Numbered from the stretch's first letter, positions 1 through 7,425 are shown. The stretch: DNA of 8,591 nt from Clostridia bacterium (GCA_025997155.1 BNUF01000094.1:1-8591); one strand, 5' to 3'. The notes: a model not told the origin generated them from the sequence alone. A program made the numbers and translations.

Positions 1-261
1 TCCTTTTTGTTTAAGCAAGTCGCTGTTGCAATTAATCACCACGTCAGGAACTACCTTAATAGTTTTATCGAACAAATCGTTAAAATACACGCTCATATTT
101 TCGTGAAACACCTTACATTTTTTACCTTTTAGAAAAGCCTTGAAAATATAAGCGATATTAAGCGAAACAATAGCGTGTATCGTTCTCGGAGTCGCCATAT
201 TGTAGATTACGCCGTTCAAAATTTCATACGGGCGTTCGTCCTCGTATGCCAAATTATCCAC
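1..261 (-). CDS. Uma2-family putative endonuclease, second tandem copy (partial, C-terminus outside window)
   Basis: The first 87 codons of a gene that runs off the left edge. I translated it from a GTG at 261-259; the reading frame stays open to base 1. It begins VDNLAYEDERPYEILNG and is a paralogue of the gene immediately upstream. It keeps the Uma2 (DUF820) N-terminal acidic patch and the first catalytic-type motif VVPD (Asp about residue 73); the part with the expected Glu and Lys lies outside the window. The start is supported by GAGGAG at 274-269, 7 bases upstream and inside the last codons of the preceding gene, and by alignment with the ATG of the neighbour. Only 4 bases separate it from the preceding stop, so it is surely co-transcribed. 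Uma2 proteins are predicted PD-(D/E)XK nucleases; their biological role is not established. Whether this copy is intact cannot be judged. Confidence 0.85.
   Translation of the reverse strand, partial: MDNLAYEDERPYEILNGVIYNMATPRTIHAIVSLNIAYIFKAFLKGKKCKVFHENMSVYFNDLFDKTIKVVPDVVINCNSDLLKQKG
193..260. repeat. Direct repeat, copy 1: 5' end of second Uma2 gene
   Basis: These 68 bases match 761-834 at 67 positions, apart from a 6-base gap (copy 2 has an extra TTTGTA-type unit, adding Tyr-Lys to the protein). The repeat corresponds to the first 23 or so codons of the two tandem Uma2 genes. Beyond it the two genes diverge sharply. Confidence 0.9.
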
Positions 262-265
262 AGTA

Positions 266-835
266 TCACTCCTCAAAAATATCCGCAATCTGAAGGACTA
301 AATCGTCGCCGTAAAGGGAAGTCGTAAAGGAAGTCGGGATTGCGGCTTTTTCATCGTCTTTCATACATTCCAAATCCTGTTCGTTATATATCATATAGAT
401 ATTGTCAATCACATATTTGCCCTCTTTAAGCAAATAAACCTCAACCGTGCGGTTATTCACGTCCACAATCCAGTATTCGCGAACGCCGTTTCTTTCATAT
501 AAATCTTTTTTATACCCTTTATCTCTCTTTGCGGTACTCGGAGAAAGCACCTCCACAATCAAATCAGGCGCGCCGTGTACCCCGTCCGCTTTAATCAAAT
601 CGGGGTTGCATACCACGGACATATCAGGTATCACATTGTCGCCGTTTTCAAAAAAAACGTCGGTATGCTCCGGACATACCTTGCACCTTTTGCCTTTAAG
701 AAAATTTTCAAACATAACCGAAATTCTAAACGCGGCACGAGTATGCGCGAATCGCGGAGACGCCATATTGTAGATTACGCCGTTCAAAATTTCATAAGGG
801 CGTTCGTCCTCGTATTTGTATGCCAAATTATCCAT
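266..835 (-). CDS. Uma2-family (DUF820) putative PD-(D/E)XK endonuclease
   Basis: A 189-residue protein, a usual length for the Uma2 family. The nuclease-fold motifs are visible: YEILNG near residue 14, VIPD (Asp71), then a strand carrying VEVLSPST (Glu95), the basic KRDKGYKKDLY segment (about 103-113), and GVREYWIVD (117-125). These match the pattern of the family, so the metal-binding core appears intact. I start at ATG 835 and not at the longer in-frame ATG at 901: the longer form would overlap ftsK by 56 bases, its extra 22 residues do not resemble Uma2, and AGGAGGG (847-841) sits 5 bases before ATG 835. It lies 10 bases after the ftsK stop and 4 bases before a paralogue, so it is probably translated from the pcrA-ftsK message. 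The substrate is unknown; 'endonuclease' is inferred from the fold. Confidence 0.9.
   Translation of the reverse strand: MDNLAYKYEDERPYEILNGVIYNMASPRFAHTRAAFRISVMFENFLKGKRCKVCPEHTDVFFENGDNVIPDMSVVCNPDLIKADGVHGAPDLIVEVLSPSTAKRDKGYKKDLYERNGVREYWIVDVNNRTVEVYLLKEGKYVIDNIYMIYNEQDLECMKDDEKAAIPTSFTTSLYGDDLVLQIADIFEE
761..834. repeat. Direct repeat, copy 2: 5' end of first Uma2 gene
   Basis: The partner of 193-260, in the same orientation, with a start-to-start offset of 568 bases. There is one substitution (C/A) and a 6-base insertion relative to copy 1. The repeat lies wholly in coding sequence and probably reflects gene duplication followed by sequence exchange or unequal divergence. Confidence 0.9.
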
Positions 836-840
836 AAACA

Positions 841-847
841 CCCTCCT
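841..847 (-). promoter_or_regulatory. Shine-Dalgarno site of first Uma2 gene, overlapping the ftsK stop
   Basis: AGGAGGG on the minus strand, 5 bases before the ATG at 835. Its first two bases are part of the ftsK TAG stop (848-846), which suggests coupled translation and decides the Uma2 start against the upstream ATG at 901. Confidence 0.85.
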
Positions 848-3350
848 AGTCGTCGCGTCTTGCCCGATAGTCTTCCCATTCGTACTTATCCATAAGCACA
901 CTTCGCGGGCGGCTTCCGTCCTCCTCGCCGATAATCCCTCTTTCTTCCAAAATATCCATAATTCTGGAGGCGCGGTTATATCCGATTCTGAATTGGCGTT
1001 GTAACATAGACGCGGACGCTTTCCCTTTTTTCACAATAAAATCAACGGCGGGTTCGACAAACTCGTCGTCGTCATCGTCGTCAAAAGACGCGTTTTTCGT
1101 TTGCGCCGTGATAGTCTCAATCATACCCGCGTCATAGGTAGCCGTGCCTTGTTTCTTTATAAACGACACGATATTTTCGACTTCTCTGTCTGATATAAAA
1201 CAACCCTGAACGCGCAAGGGCTTGTTCATTCCCGTCGGGTAGAACAGCATATCCCCGCGTCCGAGCAGTTTTTCCGCGCCGCTTTCGCCCAAAATCGTGC
1301 GGCTGTCAATCGCCGACGAAACGGCGAACGCTATTTTTGAGGGGATATTCGCCTTGATAAGCCCCGTGATAACGTCCACGGAGGGACGCTGTGTGGCTAT
1401 TATAAGGTGGATTCCCGCCGCCCGCGCCATTTGCGCCAGACGGCAAATCGACTCCTCGACTTCCTTGCCCGACGTCATCATAAGGTCGGAGAGTTCGTCT
1501 ATAATAATCACAATCTGCGGGAGAGCGGGAAGTTCCTGTGCCTTGAGATAGTTGTTGTAGCCCGCCAAATCCCGCACGGAGGTGTCGGCGAACTGCTCAT
1601 ACCGCGCGTTCATCTCCCGCACCGCCCAGTTAAGCGCGCCCGCCGCCTTTTTCGGTTCTGTGACGACAGGTATCATAAGGTGAGGTATCCCGTTGTATAT
1701 CTTAAGTTCGACGACTTTCGGGTCAATCATAAGCAGCTTCACCTCGGAGGGGAGCGACTTATACAAAATGCTTGCGATAAGCGTGTTTATGCAAACGCTC
1801 TTACCCGACCCCGTAGACCCCGCGATAAGCATATGCGGCATTTTCGCGATATCCGCGACAATAACCTGCCCCGCGATATCTTTCCCGAGGGCAATCGTAA
1901 GTTTTGACGGGAAATTCTTAAATTTTTCGGTATCCGCCACTTCGCGGAGCAGTACGGGCTGGGGTTCGAAATTAGGGACCTCAATCCCCACCGCCGCCTT
2001 CCCGGGTATCGGCGCCTCGATTCGCACCCCCGCCACGGCAAGGTTCAACGCCAAATCGTCGCCGAGGCTGGCTATGGAACTCACCTTCACCCCCTGCCCG
2101 GGGGAGAGTTCGTATCTCGTGACGGAAGGTCCTATATTTACCTCAATCACCTTGGCAACCACCCGAAAACTCAAAAGCACCTCCTCGATTTTTTGGGAAT
2201 TGGCAAGAATCATCGAACGCGCCTCCTCCGAACTGGCGGACTCGTTTTCGTAAAGCAGTTCCGTCGGAGGAAAAACATAACCAGACGAATCTTTTTGCGC
2301 GGGGGCTAAGGCAATCTCAATCATCGCGGGTTCTACCTCTATCTCTTCTTCAATATTTTCTATCGTGGGTATTATTTCGTCTTCCAGATTTACGGGCGTT
2401 TCCTCTTCAGTATATTCTTCTATTTCTTCTATTTCTTCTATTTCTTCTATAACAATTTCGGGTTCTTTCACGGGTTCAGCTTTAGGTTCTTCCTCCGTCT
2501 GCGTGAGAAGAGGCGCGTCGTCTATGTCATTTCGCAAATCGAATTTGACGGACGGACGCGACATATGTTCTTCCCAAATTTTCTGTTGTTTCTCCTCTTG
2601 GCGTTTACGCGCCGCGTCGGCGTACATTTCCTGAAAATTTATAACAGGGTTTATTTTTTCGCGCGGTATTTCCAAAAAAACAAACTTCGGGTTATCGTCT
2701 ATTTCTATTTCGTGGTATTCATCTTCGTCGTCATAATACGGTTCTCGCTCGAGCGTAGTGCTTGCGGGTCTTTTCCGCCGTTTTTTCGGAAAGTCAAAAT
2801 CTTCTTGTTTGGCAAAAAGCCGCGTCCCGAAATTCGATATAAGGCTGAAAAAAGATTTCCCCGTGAGCAACACAAGGCAAATTATGATAACCGCCCAGAT
2901 AATAATATTCGCGCCGATTTCCCCGAAGCGCAGCAAAATCCAGCCTATGCACGCTCCGATAAATCCGCCGTTTTTGTAGGACCCGCCCGCGAAATACTCC
3001 GCGGGGCTGTAAGAAAGGGCGGGTTTGCTTATTATATGCGCAAGCGTCGTGATAGCCGCGAAAAGAGCAAGCCCGAGTTTCAAGCGTCGGCTAACCCCGT
3101 CATAATCCGAAAAAACCGTATATATTGAAAAAATGATAATAGCGAAAGGCAGGATATACGCGCCGAACCCAAAAAGCCCGACAAATCCGAGTTTGACGAA
3201 CCCGATTGCGCTCGTCTCGCTTGTCAGGTAGACGCAGACAATCAAAAGAAGAGCGATTGCGCTCATAGCTAGCGCAAAAACCTCCACCGATATCCCGTCG
3301 GGTTTCTTTCTTTTTTGCTTACTTTTATTTTTTTTCACGGGTTTCCCCAT
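846..3350 (-). CDS. ftsK: DNA translocase FtsK/SpoIIIE
   Basis: An 834-residue septal DNA pump of the FtsK/SpoIIIE family, which uses ATP to move chromosomal DNA through the closing division or sporulation septum. A basic N-terminal tail is followed by four or five hydrophobic segments (about residues 22-42, 52-79, 91-107, 129-164). A low-complexity acidic linker (about 200-350) includes an EEI repeat. The alpha/beta motor follows, with Walker A GSTGSGKS (511-518), Walker B VIIIDEL (614-620) and the conserved [13 protein letters not shown] (651-663). A DDDDDDE spacer leads to the C-terminal gamma winged helix (about 766-820, [18 protein letters not shown]), which reads orienting sequences on DNA. 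The length is normal for Gram-positive homologues. GGTGAT (3361-3356) lies 5 bases before ATG 3350. The gene is 12 bases after pcrA. FtsK versus SpoIIIE cannot be settled from sequence alone. Confidence 0.97.
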   Translation of the reverse strand: MGKPVKKNKSKQKRKKPDGISVEVFALAMSAIALLLIVCVYLTSETSAIGFVKLGFVGLFGFGAYILPFAIIIFSIYTVFSDYDGVSRRLKLGLALFAAITTLAHIISKPALSYSPAEYFAGGSYKNGGFIGACIGWILLRFGEIGANIIIWAVIIICLVLLTGKSFFSLISNFGTRLFAKQEDFDFPKKRRKRPASTTLEREPYYDDEDEYHEIEIDDNPKFVFLEIPREKINPVINFQEMYADAARKRQEEKQQKIWEEHMSRPSVKFDLRNDIDDAPLLTQTEEEPKAEPVKEPEIVIEEIEEIEEIEEYTEEETPVNLEDEIIPTIENIEEEIEVEPAMIEIALAPAQKDSSGYVFPPTELLYENESASSEEARSMILANSQKIEEVLLSFRVVAKVIEVNIGPSVTRYELSPGQGVKVSSIASLGDDLALNLAVAGVRIEAPIPGKAAVGIEVPNFEPQPVLLREVADTEKFKNFPSKLTIALGKDIAGQVIVADIAKMPHMLIAGSTGSGKSVCINTLIASILYKSLPSEVKLLMIDPKVVELKIYNGIPHLMIPVVTEPKKAAGALNWAVREMNARYEQFADTSVRDLAGYNNYLKAQELPALPQIVIIIDELSDLMMTSGKEVEESICRLAQMARAAGIHLIIATQRPSVDVITGLIKANIPSKIAFAVSSAIDSRTILGESGAEKLLGRGDMLFYPTGMNKPLRVQGCFISDREVENIVSFIKKQGTATYDAGMIETITAQTKNASFDDDDDDEFVEPAVDFIVKKGKASASMLQRQFRIGYNRASRIMDILEERGIIGEEDGSRPRSVLMDKYEWEDYRARRDD
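2412..2447. repeat. 9-bp tandem microsatellite in the ftsK linker
   Basis: Three exact tandem copies of TATTTCTTC (2421-2447, plus strand) follow one degenerate copy (2412-2420). On the coding strand they encode the repeating Glu-Glu-Ile tract at about residues 301-312 of FtsK. The 9-bp unit keeps frame when copies are gained or lost, so linker length could vary between strains. Confidence 0.85.
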
Positions 3351-3362
3351 ATATAATCACCG

Positions 3363-5597
3363 TTAAGTCTCTATTTTTTTGAGTTTGGCAAAACCTGCCA
3401 TAAATTTTTTAATCCCGAAATCGTCGCCGAATTTTATAGTAACCTCATAATCCGCGCCGCCCGGGTCGATTGCAAGAACTTCGCCCTTGCCGTATTTCAT
3501 ATGCGACACCGTGTCGCCCGCCGCGTATTCAAGCGTAACGTCCTTTGGCGCGGGGATTTTGCGGTCGTATGCGTTCATCTCGTATGCCTTTTGCAGATGC
3601 GGTTTGTCCGCCTTAAGACGCGGCGAGACGTGGGTCGTCGCTTTGTCGCGGGGGCGGAAACGCTTTTCCGATTCTTGCCGTTCAAGGAGCGTCTGGTCGA
3701 TTTCCCCAAGGAAACGGCTCGGGGGGTTGCTTAATTCGCGTCCCGCCTGGTCGCGTTTTTTCGCGGCGGTCAGATAGAGTTTTTCCCTTGCGCGGGTAAT
3801 CCCCACGTAGCAGAGGCGGCGTTCCTCCTCAAGTTCCTTTGTCGAGCCGCTTGTGACGGCGCGGTATCCCGGCAAAATCCCGTCCTCGAAGCCCGCTATA
3901 AACACGACGGGGAACTCAAGCCCCTTGCAGTTGTGCAAAGTCATAAGCGCGACACGATTATCTTCTTCATTTAGATTGTCTATGTCGGCGCCAAGCGACA
4001 TCTCCGAAAGAAATTCCGAAAGGGTAGAGTCTTGCGCGTGAAGGTCATATTCGAGCGCTTTTGAAACAAGTACGTCAAGGTTTTCGGATTTTTGCTCATA
4101 TTTATCGGGGTTGATGCTCTTGAGTTCGTCGCGGTAACCAATGTCGGTGATGATTTTTTCTACAAGCGCATTGACGCTGTTAGTTTTTGAGAATTCGGTG
4201 AATCGGTCGATAAGGTCGGTGAACGCCGTGATTGAGAGATTTTTCTTAGACATTCCGTTTATAAGGTGGCTTTGTTTCGCCGCGTCATACATACTAAGAT
4301 TGTGTTCGTTCGCGTATTCCTCAACCCTGCCGATTGTCGTAAGCCCGATACCGCGCTTGGGAACGTTTATGACGCGCATAAAAGAAAGGCGGTCGCTAGG
4401 ATTATTGATTAATTTGAGGTATGCCGAAATATCCTTGATTTCTTCATAGTTACTGAAATTCACGCCGCCGAAAATCCTGTAGGGGAGGTTGTTTTTGAAG
4501 CAGCTTTCCGCAATCACGCGGGAGGTGGCGTGGGTGCGGTACAACACCGCGAAATCCGAGAAAACCATATTTTTTTCGGAGGAAAGCCGTTTGATTTCGT
4601 TTATGATAAAATACGCCTCGTCAAAATCCGTGTCGCCTGAATAGAACGTGATTTTCTCGTCGCCGCCGTTTTGCGTCCATAGTTCCTTTGATTTTCGTTC
4701 GGTGTTGTTTTGGATTACGCTGTTGGCGCAGTCGAGAATTATTTTGGTGGAGCGGTAGTTCTGGGTGAGTTTGATAACCTTCGCACCCTTGAAATCCTTT
4801 TCAAACTCGAGAATGTTGCGTATGTTCGCCCCGCGCCACCCGTATATACTCTGGTCGTCGTCGCCGACCACGCAAATGTTGCCGTATTTTGCCGCGAGCA
4901 TATGTATCAAATTATACTGCAACGTGTTCGTGTCCTGATACTCGTCCACCATAATGTATTTGAAACGTGACTGGTATTTTTCAAGGGTGTCGGGGTTTTT
5001 CTTAAAAAGTTCGACGGTTTTCGATATAATGTCGTCAAAATCGACGGCGTTCGCCTCGCGCAGTTTTTTCTGGTAAAGTTTGTAAACTTTTGCCACATTC
5101 CCCAACCGAAAATCCGAGCCGTTCATTGTCTCGTATTCGGAAACGGATATATTCTCGTCCTTTGCGCGGCTGATTTCCCCCGCGATTCCCTTTGGCTGAA
5201 ACTTGTCCTTGTTAATGTTAAGTTCCGCCATACACGTCGTGATAATTCGCGTCGAATCGTCGGAGTCGTATATGGTGAAATCGCGGGTGTATCCCAGTGC
5301 CTCGATTTCGCGGCGCAAAATCCGCACGCACATCGAGTGAAAAGTCGAGACCCATATTTTGTCGCCGCCGTCACAAACATCCGCCACGCGTTCCTTCATC
5401 TCCCGCGCCGCCTTGTTCGTGAAAGTGAGGGCAAGAAGGTTTAGGGGCGAAACGCCTTTGTCCAGAAGACAAGCGCAGCGTCTTGTCAGAACGCGGGTTT
5501 TGCCCGACCCCGCCCCGGCAAGCACAAGGAGCGCCCCCTCTGTGTACAGTACCGCCTCTTGCTGCGGTTTATTTAGATTTTCAAGAAATTTTTTCAT
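3363..5597 (-). CDS. pcrA: ATP-dependent DNA helicase PcrA/UvrD (superfamily 1A)
   Basis: A 744-residue 3'-5' DNA helicase, close to the length of Bacillus PcrA. It acts in nucleotide excision repair, at replication-transcription conflicts and in plasmid replication. All SF1A motifs are present: Q motif LNKPQQEAV (8-16), motif I AGAGSGKT (27-34), Ia TFTNKAAREMK, motif II VDEYQDTN (217-224), III GDDDQSIYGWRGA (245-257), IV LTQNYRST (277-284), V TLHNCKGLEF (553-562) and VI YVGITRARE (597-605). Motif V has Asn-Cys where Ser/Asn-Ala is more usual. The last 50 or so residues (VSHMKYGKG onward) form the Tudor-like domain that in PcrA contacts RNA polymerase. I prefer ATG 5597 to the in-frame GTG at 5603, because that GTG is part of the Shine-Dalgarno GAGGTG. 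The PHP gene upstream ends 19 bases away; ftsK starts 12 bases downstream. Confidence 0.97.
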   Translation of the reverse strand: MKKFLENLNKPQQEAVLYTEGALLVLAGAGSGKTRVLTRRCACLLDKGVSPLNLLALTFTNKAAREMKERVADVCDGGDKIWVSTFHSMCVRILRREIEALGYTRDFTIYDSDDSTRIITTCMAELNINKDKFQPKGIAGEISRAKDENISVSEYETMNGSDFRLGNVAKVYKLYQKKLREANAVDFDDIISKTVELFKKNPDTLEKYQSRFKYIMVDEYQDTNTLQYNLIHMLAAKYGNICVVGDDDQSIYGWRGANIRNILEFEKDFKGAKVIKLTQNYRSTKIILDCANSVIQNNTERKSKELWTQNGGDEKITFYSGDTDFDEAYFIINEIKRLSSEKNMVFSDFAVLYRTHATSRVIAESCFKNNLPYRIFGGVNFSNYEEIKDISAYLKLINNPSDRLSFMRVINVPKRGIGLTTIGRVEEYANEHNLSMYDAAKQSHLINGMSKKNLSITAFTDLIDRFTEFSKTNSVNALVEKIITDIGYRDELKSINPDKYEQKSENLDVLVSKALEYDLHAQDSTLSEFLSEMSLGADIDNLNEEDNRVALMTLHNCKGLEFPVVFIAGFEDGILPGYRAVTSGSTKELEEERRLCYVGITRAREKLYLTAAKKRDQAGRELSNPPSRFLGEIDQTLLERQESEKRFRPRDKATTHVSPRLKADKPHLQKAYEMNAYDRKIPAPKDVTLEYAAGDTVSHMKYGKGEVLAIDPGGADYEVTIKFGDDFGIKKFMAGFAKLKKIET

Positions 5598-5600
5598 AAG

Positions 5601-5606
5601 CACCTC
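5601..5606 (-). promoter_or_regulatory. Shine-Dalgarno site of pcrA
   Basis: GAGGTG on the minus strand, 3 bases before the ATG at 5597 (5 bases counting from its GAGG core). It contains the alternative in-frame GTG codon (5603-5601), so it argues for the ATG start. Confidence 0.75.
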
Positions 5607-5616
5607 TTTTATATTT

Positions 5617-6333
5617 CTATTTTATGCAAAGCACCTTTTCGTACATTTCAACGGAAGTGTTGATTATCAAATGCCGCGGGAAATGGATTCTCCCCAGAAA
5701 CTCAAGGGACTTGTCAAAATTCCCGACATTTTGGCAGTAGTGCGAGTCACTTCCCAGAACTATCGGCTGTTCTTTTTCCGCGCAGGAAAGGAACAGTTTC
5801 TGCATACAAACCTCCGCGCCGAATCGTCTGCTTTTTGGATTAAAGGACGCGTTGTTCAGTTCTATAAGCGTTCCGTAGGATACGGCGGCGCGCACGATTT
5901 CTTCTTCATAGATAGGATATCTCGGGTCGCCCAGATGCCCGATTATCTTGACGTTCGGATTTTTAATAGCTCCGATTACCGCCGCCGTGTTTTTTTTCAC
6001 GTCCGTATTCGGCGGGTAGCAGGGCGTGTGAAGGCTCGCAATCGTCACCTCAAGCTCTCCGTCCTCAAAAACGCTAGCTTTGAGGTCGACCTCTCCTCCG
6101 GCTAAAATATTAAGCTCCACGCCCCGATATACTCGGACGCCTTCTATGAATTTCGGCAAAACGTCAAGATTGCGAAAAAATATGTCAGACGGAGCAAAAG
6201 GGAGTTTCGGCGCGTGTTCGGTGAACGCAATCGCCGACAGTCCTTTTTCTTTGGCGGCGCGGGCGTTCTCCGTAACCGTCGAATAGGCGTGTCCGCAAGC
6301 GAGACTGTGCGTGTGAGAATCGACCACAAACAT
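5617..6333 (-). CDS. PHP-domain phosphatase, YcdX-like
   Basis: A 238-residue single-domain PHP (polymerase and histidinol phosphatase) protein; YcdX of E. coli has a similar length and layout. Aligning from memory with YcdX, all nine residues of its trinuclear metal site have a counterpart: His7 and His9 (DSHTHS), His15 (CGHAYS), His40 (FTEHAP), Glu73 (RGVELNI), His102 (ASLHTP), His133 (IGHLGDP), Asp196 and His198 (GSDSHY). The ELNNASF strand (158-164) is also typical. It should therefore be an active metal-dependent phosphoesterase, probably cytosolic as no signal peptide is seen; the natural substrate is unknown. TAGGAGGT (6346-6339) lies 5 bases before ATG 6333. A promoter precedes it inside the end of the upstream PHP gene. 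It leads into pcrA 19 bases downstream. A histidinol-phosphatase role is possible, but there are no his genes here. Confidence 0.92.
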   Translation of the reverse strand: MFVVDSHTHSLACGHAYSTVTENARAAKEKGLSAIAFTEHAPKLPFAPSDIFFRNLDVLPKFIEGVRVYRGVELNILAGGEVDLKASVFEDGELEVTIASLHTPCYPPNTDVKKNTAAVIGAIKNPNVKIIGHLGDPRYPIYEEEIVRAAVSYGTLIELNNASFNPKSRRFGAEVCMQKLFLSCAEKEQPIVLGSDSHYCQNVGNFDKSLEFLGRIHFPRHLIINTSVEMYEKVLCIK

Positions 6334-6367
6334 AATAAACCTCCTAAGACGTTAGGGCAGTATTACC

Positions 6368-6396
6368 ATTATAACACAAATCTAATCGATTGTACA
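6368..6396 (-). promoter_or_regulatory. Predicted sigma-A promoter before the YcdX-like PHP gene
   Basis: On the minus strand, TGTACA (6396-6391), a 17-base spacer, then TATAAT (6373-6368), with a TG one base upstream of the -10 box (extended -10). The -35 matches consensus at 4 of 6 positions and the -10 is perfect. It overlaps the last codons and stop of the HisJ-like PHP gene. Transcription would start near 6361 and give a leader of about 28 bases holding the strong ribosome site. It would drive PHP-pcrA-ftsK-Uma2 independently of the first gene. Confidence 0.6.
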
Positions 6397-7143
6397 CGAT
6401 TTTCGTTTTTCAAAATATACGGGCGACAAGCCAAACGTTCGCGCCATATCAAACGCCTCTTTGAAATTCAGCCCGATGTTTTTCGGGTTATGCGCGTCCG
6501 AACCGATTGTCACGAACAAACCGCCGAATTCGCGGTATTTCGCGTAAATCGGCGCAAGCTGTCTGAAAGCTTTATCGTCGCCTAGTCTTTTGCTGTTTAT
6601 TTCGGGTACTATATGTTTTTTTACACATATATGTAAAATTTCGTCATATATGTCAGAATTCTTTAAGTAGTCGTATTCCTCGGGGTTTTCGACGTACCTT
6701 TGCGGGTAGTCGATATGCCCGAGCACGTCAAAAAATATGTCCTGATTAAGAAGTTCTTTCATATATGTCAGATATTCGCCCGCGTTTATACTTTTCGCCC
6801 CTCCGTTTAGGTCGGTGTATATGTCGACGCCGCGTACAGAGTGAACCGAGCCGATTACCACGTCAAAATCACGCGCCGCGGCATCTTTGTTTTCCTGTAA
6901 AAAATCCATGGACAGCCCGATTTCGATGCCCAAAAGAACGTCGGCGGCGCGGTACTTCTCATAAGCTTTAAGATAAGCCGCCCCGTCAACCCGAAATTCA
7001 GGAAACGGGTGAGGGCAGTCCGCGTCATAATGTTCCGTGAAAATTATGCCGATGCCCTTGTTTCTTGCCGCCCTTATCCCGTCCTCCGCGTTCATTTTAG
7101 AATCCGTAGAAAGTTTTGAATGTGTGTGCGTGTCAAATACCAT
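6382..7143 (-). CDS. PHP-domain phosphoesterase, HisJ/histidinol-phosphatase-like
   Basis: A 253-residue PHP protein of the HisJ histidinol-phosphatase type. Metal-site motifs occur in family order: DTHTHS (His6, His8), FTEHYD (His38), LGIEIGL (Glu74), IGSVHSV (His101), VLGHIDY (His143), PEINSK (180-185) and IGSDAHNP (Asp216, His218). It hydrolyses a phosphate ester; L-histidinol phosphate is the family's best-known substrate, but no other histidine-pathway gene is nearby, so the substrate is open. I chose ATG 7143: the protein then starts one residue before the first PHP strand, and GGGGTGAGG lies just upstream. A longer in-frame TTG start at 7215 would add 24 residues with no PHP character, though GGGA lies about 10 bases before it, so it is not excluded. 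It is the first gene of the minus-strand run, divergent from htpG. It is distinct from the YcdX-like PHP gene downstream. Confidence 0.88.
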   Translation of the reverse strand: MVFDTHTHSKLSTDSKMNAEDGIRAARNKGIGIIFTEHYDADCPHPFPEFRVDGAAYLKAYEKYRAADVLLGIEIGLSMDFLQENKDAAARDFDVVIGSVHSVRGVDIYTDLNGGAKSINAGEYLTYMKELLNQDIFFDVLGHIDYPQRYVENPEEYDYLKNSDIYDEILHICVKKHIVPEINSKRLGDDKAFRQLAPIYAKYREFGGLFVTIGSDAHNPKNIGLNFKEAFDMARTFGLSPVYFEKRKSCTID

Positions 7144-7237
7144 TATCCTCACCCCGTAATCGGCGCGTCCGCCGGAATCCAACCAGCTTTCAAGCGTCCG
7201 CGCCTCCGTATTCAATCTAATCAGTCCCTTTTCTATA

Positions 7238-7266
7238 ATTATATCTCAATTCGCCTTTCAAAACAA
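7238..7266 (-). promoter_or_regulatory. Predicted promoter of the HisJ-like PHP gene
   Basis: On the minus strand, TTGTTT (7266-7261), a 17-base spacer, and a perfect TATAAT (7243-7238). The -35 box is weak (3 of 6). Transcription would start near 7231, giving a leader of about 88 bases to ATG 7143, or about 16 bases to the alternative TTG at 7215. The -35 box overlaps an imperfect palindrome, AACAATGTTGTT (7262-7273). Confidence 0.5.
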
Positions 7267-7362
7267 TGTTGTTAAGAATACATCGAACGTACATCGGGTA
7301 TTGTGGTTGTCGATAGGATAAATTCGGATAACCGCGGCTGGCAACGTATTTTATAAAAATTA

Positions 7363-7389
7363 TCAGCACTCTAACGCGTTGAGTGCTAA
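7363..7389 (+). promoter_or_regulatory. CIRCE operator (HrcA binding site)
   Basis: TCAGCACTC, 9 bases, GAGTGCTAA. The right arm is identical to the CIRCE consensus and the left arm differs at one base (TCAGCACTC instead of TTAGCACTC); the 9-base spacer is exact. CIRCE is bound by the heat-shock repressor HrcA. It ends 7 bases before the -35 box of the htpG promoter, so HrcA bound here could block RNA polymerase. The hrcA gene is not in the window. Confidence 0.93.
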
Positions 7390-7396
7390 AAAATGC

Positions 7397-7425
7397 TTGA
7401 CACCCTTTTTGATATGTTGTATTAT
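7397..7425 (+). promoter_or_regulatory. htpG promoter (sigma-A type)
   Basis: TTGACA (7397-7402), a 17-base spacer, then TATTAT (7420-7425). The -35 is perfect and the -10 has one mismatch. Transcription should begin near 7431-7433, leaving a leader of about 65 bases before htpG. It is flanked upstream by CIRCE and its -10 box lies inside a 36-bp inverted repeat. Confidence 0.85.

Noticed and set aside
836..901. A longer N-terminus for the first Uma2 gene, starting at ATG 901
   Set aside because: The extra 22 residues overlap the ftsK 3' end, do not look like Uma2, and a strong ribosome site sits right before ATG 835.
5359..6105. A 248-codon plus-strand open frame across pcrA and the YcdX-like PHP gene
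   Set aside because: It is antisense to two clear conserved genes and crosses their junction; its translation is basic and low-information, as expected of a shadow frame.
6619..6638. Inverted repeat TTTTACA-N6-TGTAAAA, considered as a terminator or operator
   Set aside because: It lies inside the HisJ-like PHP coding sequence, just before the conserved PEINSK motif, in a low-complexity AT stretch; it is better explained by codons.
7144..7215. An N-terminal extension of the HisJ-like PHP protein from TTG 7215
   Set aside because: It is possible, but the added 24 residues precede the natural first strand of the PHP fold and show no family similarity; ATG 7143 is preferred. Mapping the transcript start or N-terminal sequencing would settle it.
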